8,149 nucleotides of DNA, taken from RGIG3009 sp045578625. Lineage in GTDB: Bacteria > Bacillota > Clostridia > Oscillospirales > Acutalibacteraceae. The stretch is from assembly GCA_045578625.1 (NCBI GenBank), contig JAZNKN010000049.1:1-8149 (forward strand), read 5' to 3'. Position numbers and translations under genes: made by a program. The notes below the pieces were generated by a model. The model was not told the DNA's origin. It saw only the letters and a list, made by a program, of their open reading frames with translations, and searched no databases. Shown here piece by piece: positions 5,536 through 8,149 of this stretch (positions within the stretch are counted from its first letter, which is position 1; each line of letters begins with the position of its first letter).

Positions 5536-5552
5536 GGGAGCCGTATGCTCCC
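5536..5552 (+). other. Hairpin at the predicted 5' end of the cotJ transcript
   Basis: GGGAGC (5536-5541), loop CGTAT, GCTCCC (5547-5552), with no T run, so it is not a terminator. It begins within a base or two of the start expected from the -10 at 5523-5530 and might protect the mRNA 5' end. It is preceded by GTAA and could be a diverged relative of the TAGGG hairpins. Confidence 0.4.
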
Positions 5553-5579
5553 CAAATCACAACAAAGGAGCGAATCATA

Positions 5580-5858
5580 GTGGGTAATGCATCTGGTATG
5601 CGCTACGGCAGCATGCCGCGCCGGTATACGTCACCGATGTATACCAATAACCGCATGGCCGCGCAGACACCCTGCGCGTGTGCCACGCGGGAGACCCGCA
5701 GCGCCGAGGAAAAGTGCGCTGAGATGGTCTTGGCGATGTCGTATGTTCTTGCGCAGAAGCTGGATACCGTGTACGAGCCGGAAAACGGCTTTCCCCGCGG
5801 GACCATTTTCCCCGAGCTGGACAAACCGCTGATGGTGGGAGGGTCGTGCCGTGGATGA
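5580..5858 (+). CDS. cotJA: Spore coat associated protein CotJA
   Basis: A 92-residue protein whose C-terminal half holds the CotJA signature: a partner-type helix, then DTVYEPENGFPRGTIFPELDKP (residues 62-83), with the GTIFPEL core typical of the family. CotJA is a small coat component thought to assemble with CotJC in the spore coat. The first 45 residues are poorly conserved, rich in Tyr, Met, Arg and Ser, with a PCAC cysteine pair (Cys32, Cys34). The start is GTG 5580, 9 bases after AAAGGAG (5564-5570); the first in-frame ATG (5598) has no ribosome site. It overlaps cotJB by 8 bases. Expression in the mother cell during sporulation is expected from the family and from the upstream sigma-E-like -10. 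Confidence 0.88.
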   Translation: MGNASGMRYGSMPRRYTSPMYTNNRMAAQTPCACATRETRSAEEKCAEMVLAMSYVLAQKLDTVYEPENGFPRGTIFPELDKPLMVGGSCRG

Positions 5859-6111
5859 CAGAATGACGCTGCAGAAGCGCATCGGCGCGTACGCCTTTGC
5901 GATCTGGGAAATGACACTGTACTTGGACACCCATCCGCACGAGGAATGTGCGATGAACAAGCGCCGCGAGCTGATGGAGGAAAAGTGCCGTCTGATCAAC
6001 GAGTACGAAGCACAGTACGGTCCGTTCGTTCTCACGTCGAACGACGTGACGGGCGAGTGCTGGACGTGGGTCAACGGCCCGTGGCCTTGGGAATGCGGAA
6101 GGGGGAACTGA
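5851..6111 (+). CDS. cotJB: Spore coat protein CotJB
   Basis: An 86-residue acidic protein. The family signature is clear: FAIWEMTLYLDTHPHEECAM (17-36), a helical KRRELMEEKCRLINEYEAQYGP region (37-58), and the WTWVNGPWPWE ending (71-81). It is the middle member of the conserved CotJA-CotJB-CotJC coat operon; its own biochemical role is not known. The GTG at 5851 is preceded by GGGAGGG (5837-5843) at 7 bases; ATG 5863 is an in-frame alternative but is too far from a ribosome site. It overlaps cotJA by 8 bases and ends 3 bases before cotJC. Confidence 0.92.
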   Translation: MDDRMTLQKRIGAYAFAIWEMTLYLDTHPHEECAMNKRRELMEEKCRLINEYEAQYGPFVLTSNDVTGECWTWVNGPWPWECGRGN

Positions 6112-6114
6112 GTT

Positions 6115-6723
6115 ATGTGGCAATATGAAAAGACTTTACAGTATCCTGTCAAGATCGCCAATCCGAACCCGAAGTACGCGCAGATCATCATCAGCCAGTA
6201 CGGCGGTCCGGACGGCGAGCTGGGCGCGTCGATGCGGTATCTGACGCAGCGCTACTCCATGCCGTACGACGAGTTGAAGGGCTTGCTGACGGATATCGGC
6301 ACCGAGGAGCTGGCGCACATGGAGATGGTCAGCGCGATGGTGTATCAGCTGACGCGCAACCTGTCCGAGGAGGATATCAAGCGCTACGGCTTTGATAAGT
6401 ACTTTGTGGATCACACCACGGCGGTGTATCCCATCGCGGCCTCGGCGCTGCCGTGGCGCGCTGAGTATATCGCCGCCAAGGGCGACGTCATCGCCGACCT
6501 GCACGAGGATCTGGGTGCCGAGCAGAAGGCGCGCGTCACCTACGATAACCTGCTGCGCCTGATCGACGATCCCGACGTGCGCGATCCGCTGAAATTCCTG
6601 CGCCAGCGCGAGATCATCCACTACCAGCGCTTCGGTGAAGCACTGGGTCTGGTGACCGACCGTCTGGACAGCCGCAATTTCTACGCGTGCAACCCCAGTT
6701 TTGACAAAAACTGCGGGAAATAA
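6115..6723 (+). CDS. cotJC: CotJC, manganese-catalase-like spore coat protein
   Basis: A 202-residue ferritin-fold protein of the manganese catalase family found in spore coats, where it may degrade hydrogen peroxide. The dimetal ligand set looks complete: Glu35 in GELGASMRYL, Glu65 and His68 in TEELAHMEM, Glu136 in LGAEQKAR, and His169 in REIIHYQRFGEAL. Length fits the short CotJC type rather than the longer (about 270-300 residue) manganese catalases. AAGGGGGA at 6099-6106 lies 8 bases before ATG 6115, and the gene begins 3 bases after cotJB. It is the last gene of the operon and is followed by a strong terminator. Catalase activity is inferred from the ligands, not shown here. Confidence 0.96.
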   Translation: MWQYEKTLQYPVKIANPNPKYAQIIISQYGGPDGELGASMRYLTQRYSMPYDELKGLLTDIGTEELAHMEMVSAMVYQLTRNLSEEDIKRYGFDKYFVDHTTAVYPIAASALPWRAEYIAAKGDVIADLHEDLGAEQKARVTYDNLLRLIDDPDVRDPLKFLRQREIIHYQRFGEALGLVTDRLDSRNFYACNPSFDKNCGK

Positions 6724-6734
6724 CCAACGGTAAA

Positions 6735-6763
6735 GCCGCCGGAGAAAACTCCGGCGGCTTTTT
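6735..6763 (+). terminator. Rho-independent terminator of the cotJ operon
   Basis: GCCGCCGGAG (6735-6744), loop AAAA, CTCCGGCGGC (6749-6758), then five T (6759-6763), preceded by AAA. The 10 pairs are perfect. Confidence 0.95.
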
Positions 6764-6803
6764 ACATCTGCAGCGAAATGAATCGGTGAAAAAGCAGCTG
6801 TGA

Positions 6804-6832
6804 TTGACAAAGGAATCCGGAAATGATAAAAT
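6804..6832 (+). promoter_or_regulatory. Strong sigma-A promoter of the zinc-ribbon protein gene
   Basis: A perfect TTGACA (6804-6809), a 17-base spacer and TAAAAT (6827-6832), with TGA before it as an extended -10. This is the closest match to consensus in the window. The predicted start is near 6839, leaving a 50-base leader. Confidence 0.88.
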
Positions 6833-6838
6833 TTGATT

Positions 6839-6854
6839 GTTACAGTACAGTAAC
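6839..6854 (+). promoter_or_regulatory. Operator-like palindrome at the predicted transcription start
   Basis: GTTAC A GTAC A GTAAC: 5-base arms, a palindromic GTAC centre and one mismatched pair. It starts exactly where transcription should begin from the 6804-6832 promoter, a typical place for a repressor site. The regulator is unknown and none is encoded nearby. Confidence 0.45.
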
Positions 6855-6876
6855 GGATCTTAAAATGGTTTCACTT

Positions 6877-6881
6877 GGAGG
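6877..6881 (+). promoter_or_regulatory. Ribosome binding site deciding the start of the zinc-ribbon protein
   Basis: GGAGG is 1 base from ATG 6883 and 7 bases from ATG 6889, so 6889 is the likely start. Confidence 0.8.
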
Positions 6882-6888
6882 TATGTAT

Positions 6889-7263
6889 ATGTTTATCAGT
6901 GCATTCAAAAATATTGGTCGTGTCATTAAGATCGTGGCCGAGGTACTCTTTTGGGTCGGCATTGTTGCCTCGTTGATTTTCGGCATACTTGTGGGAACCA
7001 TCGAGGAGGATAATACCGTTTTCATTGGCGTCTTGTTAATGATCTGCGGTTCGATATCGTCATGGGTCACTTCGCTGCTGGTATACGGATTTGGACAGTT
7101 GGTTGAGAATAGTGATACGCTTGTCCAAAAGGAGTCGCAAGCGCCGCAACTGCCCCAAGTGCCCCAACCGCCGCAGCCGCGCTTTTGCACCGGTTGTGGA
7201 ACTCGTGTTGAGAAAGGCATGCTGTTCTGTGGAGAATGCGGCACAAAGGTTGACGAAAACTAA
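6889..7263 (+). CDS. Two-helix membrane protein with C-terminal zinc ribbon, function unknown
   Basis: A 124-residue protein I cannot assign to a named family beyond its zinc-ribbon domain. Two hydrophobic segments (about 16-38 and 44-70) suggest a membrane hairpin with both ends on the same side. They are followed by a Gln/Pro-rich linker with PQ repeats (about 84-98) and a four-cysteine zinc ribbon: FCTGCG (Cys100, Cys103) and FCGECG (Cys114, Cys117), CxxC-10-CxxC. Rubredoxin-knuckle ribbons of this kind usually bind one zinc ion structurally. ATG 6889 is favoured by ribosome-site spacing; longer in-frame starts at 6823, 6865 and 6883 are less likely, the first lying before the predicted transcript start. 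Codon usage is more AT-rich than in the neighbouring genes, which may hint at later acquisition. It is probably monocistronic; no terminator is obvious after it. Confidence 0.8.
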   Translation: MFISAFKNIGRVIKIVAEVLFWVGIVASLIFGILVGTIEEDNTVFIGVLLMICGSISSWVTSLLVYGFGQLVENSDTLVQKESQAPQLPQVPQPPQPRFCTGCGTRVEKGMLFCGECGTKVDEN

Positions 7264-7331
7264 CGGTAGTATGATAAATATTAGGCAACGCTTGCAGGGA
7301 CGGCGGCTTTTTACAATTTCTCAACATTTTA

Positions 7332-7371
7332 CCGCGTGATGGGTGATATACTGTAAGTGAATTACACGCGG
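7332..7371. repeat. Nested inverted repeats around the last gene's promoter
   Basis: CCGCGTG (7332-7338) is repeated inverted as CACGCGG (7365-7371), bracketing the -10. Inside it TGTAA (7352-7356) and TTACA (7362-7366) face each other across 5 bases at the predicted transcription start. The outer left arm lies upstream of the predicted start, so this would act as DNA, not as an RNA hairpin. Confidence 0.35.
7344..7352 (+). promoter_or_regulatory. Extended -10 promoter of the DUF2238-like gene
   Basis: TGA TATACT: an extended -10 with 5 of 6 matches to TATAAT. The -35 position (about 7324-7329, ACATTT) is weak, so recognition would lean on the TG motif. The predicted start is near 7359. Confidence 0.5.
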
Positions 7372-7382
7372 GAGGGATCGGT

Positions 7383-8009
7383 ATGGCAGAGAACACGCGG
7401 CAAAAAGGGGAATGGCTGCCGCTTATTGTGACGTTGGTGTTGGGGGCGGTCACGCTGATCGCGTATCCGTGGATCGTCGAGCGGGTCGATCCCATCGTGT
7501 ACGCGCAGGTGACCTTTACCGCCAGTGTGCCGGCGCTGCTGCCGCTGCTCGGCCGGCTGACCGGTCGGCGGTTTCCGGTGGCGATCAACGCCTTGATCGC
7601 GCTGCACATGGTACTCGCGAGCTTTCTCGGCAGTGCGATGCAGTTTTACCGTCTGGTGCCGTGGTGGGATCTGTTTATGCACGGCTTTTTCGGATTGGTC
7701 GGCAGCGTGGTGATCTATGCCTTTTTGCTGAAATGGAACGGTCGCGCCTTGGAGCGCCGCGGCTTCTTGGTGCTGATCTTTTTGTCGGTCATGGGCTGCG
7801 CCGCGCTGTGGGAGATCTTTGAGTATGTCAGCGACGCGCTGCTCGGCGGGGATGCCCAACGGGTGCTGGAGGCGCTGCGGCTCGGCACGTCGCCCATTGC
7901 GGATACCATGACGGATATCATCATCACGATGGCCGGTGTCGCCGCGTTTTATATCCTATTATTGATCGATAAGCGGTTGGGGTTACCGTTCAGCCGCCAT
8001 TTGCAATAA
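7383..8009 (+). CDS. Multi-pass membrane protein resembling DUF2238/YjdF
   Basis: A 208-residue integral membrane protein with about five or six hydrophobic segments (roughly 12-32, 40-57, 66-84, 101-118, 128-145 and 175-196). Conserved-looking charged residues lie in or next to membrane helices: WWDLFMHGFFG (Asp96, His100), ALWEIFEYVSD (Glu144, Glu147, Asp151) and DTMTDII (Asp174, Asp178). This D-x3-H, then WEIFEYxSD, then DTMxD order resembles the DUF2238/YjdF-type membrane proteins, whose function is unknown. The acidic and histidine residues facing the membrane could form a metal or proton site, but that is speculation. GGAGG at 7371-7375 is 7 bases before ATG 7383. The gene is flanked by its own weak promoter and a terminator, so it is likely transcribed alone. 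Confidence 0.8.
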   Translation: MAENTRQKGEWLPLIVTLVLGAVTLIAYPWIVERVDPIVYAQVTFTASVPALLPLLGRLTGRRFPVAINALIALHMVLASFLGSAMQFYRLVPWWDLFMHGFFGLVGSVVIYAFLLKWNGRALERRGFLVLIFLSVMGCAALWEIFEYVSDALLGGDAQRVLEALRLGTSPIADTMTDIIITMAGVAAFYILLLIDKRLGLPFSRHLQ

Positions 8010-8017
8010 ATAAAAAT

Positions 8018-8036
8018 CCCCCCGCGTAGCGGGGGG
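8018..8036. terminator. Probably bidirectional terminator after the DUF2238-like gene
   Basis: CCCCCCGC (8018-8025), loop GTA, GCGGGGGG (8029-8036). On the plus strand TATTTCATTTT follows; on the minus strand ATTTTTATTTATT follows. The minus side has the better T tract, so it could also stop a convergent transcript from the right. Confidence 0.75.
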
Positions 8037-8074
8037 TATTTCATTTTCGGGCATAGCCCTATACGATACTGGCT

Positions 8075-8093
8075 GCGCACAAGTGCGCTTTTT
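8075..8093 (+). terminator. Weak terminator-like hairpin
   Basis: GCGCA (8075-8079), loop CAAG, TGCGC (8084-8088), then five T (8089-8093). The short stem makes it a possible backup terminator. The rest of 8094-8149 holds only the inverted repeat ACCCGT/ACGGGT (8127-8140) and a CCCGCGGG palindrome; I see no gene. Confidence 0.4.
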
Positions 8094-8149
8094 ATTGGCC
8101 TGCCAGCCACGCATCAATTATTTACTACCCGTAAACGGGTCCCGCGGGT

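Larger units (their letters stand above)
5082..5579. other. Non-coding region with a hairpin repeat island, then the cotJ upstream region
   Basis: About 500 bases without a supportable gene. Positions 5106-5470 hold six short hairpin modules around a central triple-hairpin segment, listed separately. Positions 5471-5579 hold a sigma-E-like -10 element, another hairpin and the cotJA ribosome site. Open frames across the island are interpreted as spurious because they read straight through inverted repeats. Confidence 0.8.

Noticed and set aside
5082..5579. Riboswitch or tRNA in the cdaR-cotJA interval
   Set aside because: No cloverleaf or known riboswitch core was found by eye. The hairpins are separate and flank no T-run before cotJA.
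6136..6810. A 224-codon open frame on the minus strand opposite cotJC
   Set aside because: It is a shadow of cotJC and also reads through the cotJ terminator.
8122..8149. Possible C-terminal end of a minus-strand gene at the right edge (a frame ending at a TAG followed by TAA)
   Set aside because: Only a handful of codons are visible and all three frames stop within about 12 codons, so no product can be recognised. The bidirectional hairpin at 8018-8036 would suit a convergent gene but does not prove one.

Overview
The window looks like chromosomal DNA from a GC-rich, endospore-forming anaerobic Firmicute, most likely a gut Clostridia/Oscillospirales lineage. The reasons are a clostridial-type glutamate dehydrogenase whose lysine numbering matches the Clostridium symbiosum enzyme, a CotJA-CotJB-CotJC spore coat operon, a cdaA-cdaR c-di-AMP pair, a DUF3343-cysteine desulfurase pair, sigma-A-like promoters with strong AGGAGG-type ribosome sites, and intergenic hairpin repeats of a kind I recall from gut Oscillospirales genomes. 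The taxonomic placement is inference.

Layout. Positions 1-620 (minus) hold the N-terminal 206 codons of gdhA, with a good divergent promoter at 656-684. Positions 791-2704 (plus) form a probable operon: ruvX (yqgF), a small DUF3343 putative Se/S carrier, and a cysteine-desulfurase-family class V aminotransferase that overlaps the carrier by 4 bases. A promoter inside the end of the aminotransferase gene leads to cdaA and cdaR (2748-5032, ATGA overlap), closed by a strong terminator at 5052-5081. The glmM gene that often follows cdaR is not there.

Positions 5082-5579 are non-coding. They contain an island of six small hairpin modules sharing a TAGGG edge and, in the best copies, a CTNYGT loop. 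Their stems differ between copies but remain base-paired, and the modules surround a central segment of three unrelated hairpins. The island is followed by a perfect sigma-E-type -10 octamer (CATACACT) upstream of cotJA-cotJB-cotJC (5580-6723), which ends in a canonical terminator.

The right part carries two monocistronic membrane-protein genes: a two-helix protein with a C-terminal zinc ribbon (6889-7263), driven by a near-consensus promoter with a palindrome at the predicted transcription start, and a multi-pass protein resembling the DUF2238/YjdF group (7383-8009). A hairpin with T-rich flanks on both strands follows. The last 110 bases contain only small hairpins and no gene I can support.

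Functionally this is mostly housekeeping (nitrogen assimilation, nuclease, sulfur/selenium handling, c-di-AMP signalling) plus sporulation. The most unusual content is the covarying hairpin island, followed by the operator-like palindrome before the zinc-ribbon protein and the sigma-E-like element before cotJA.
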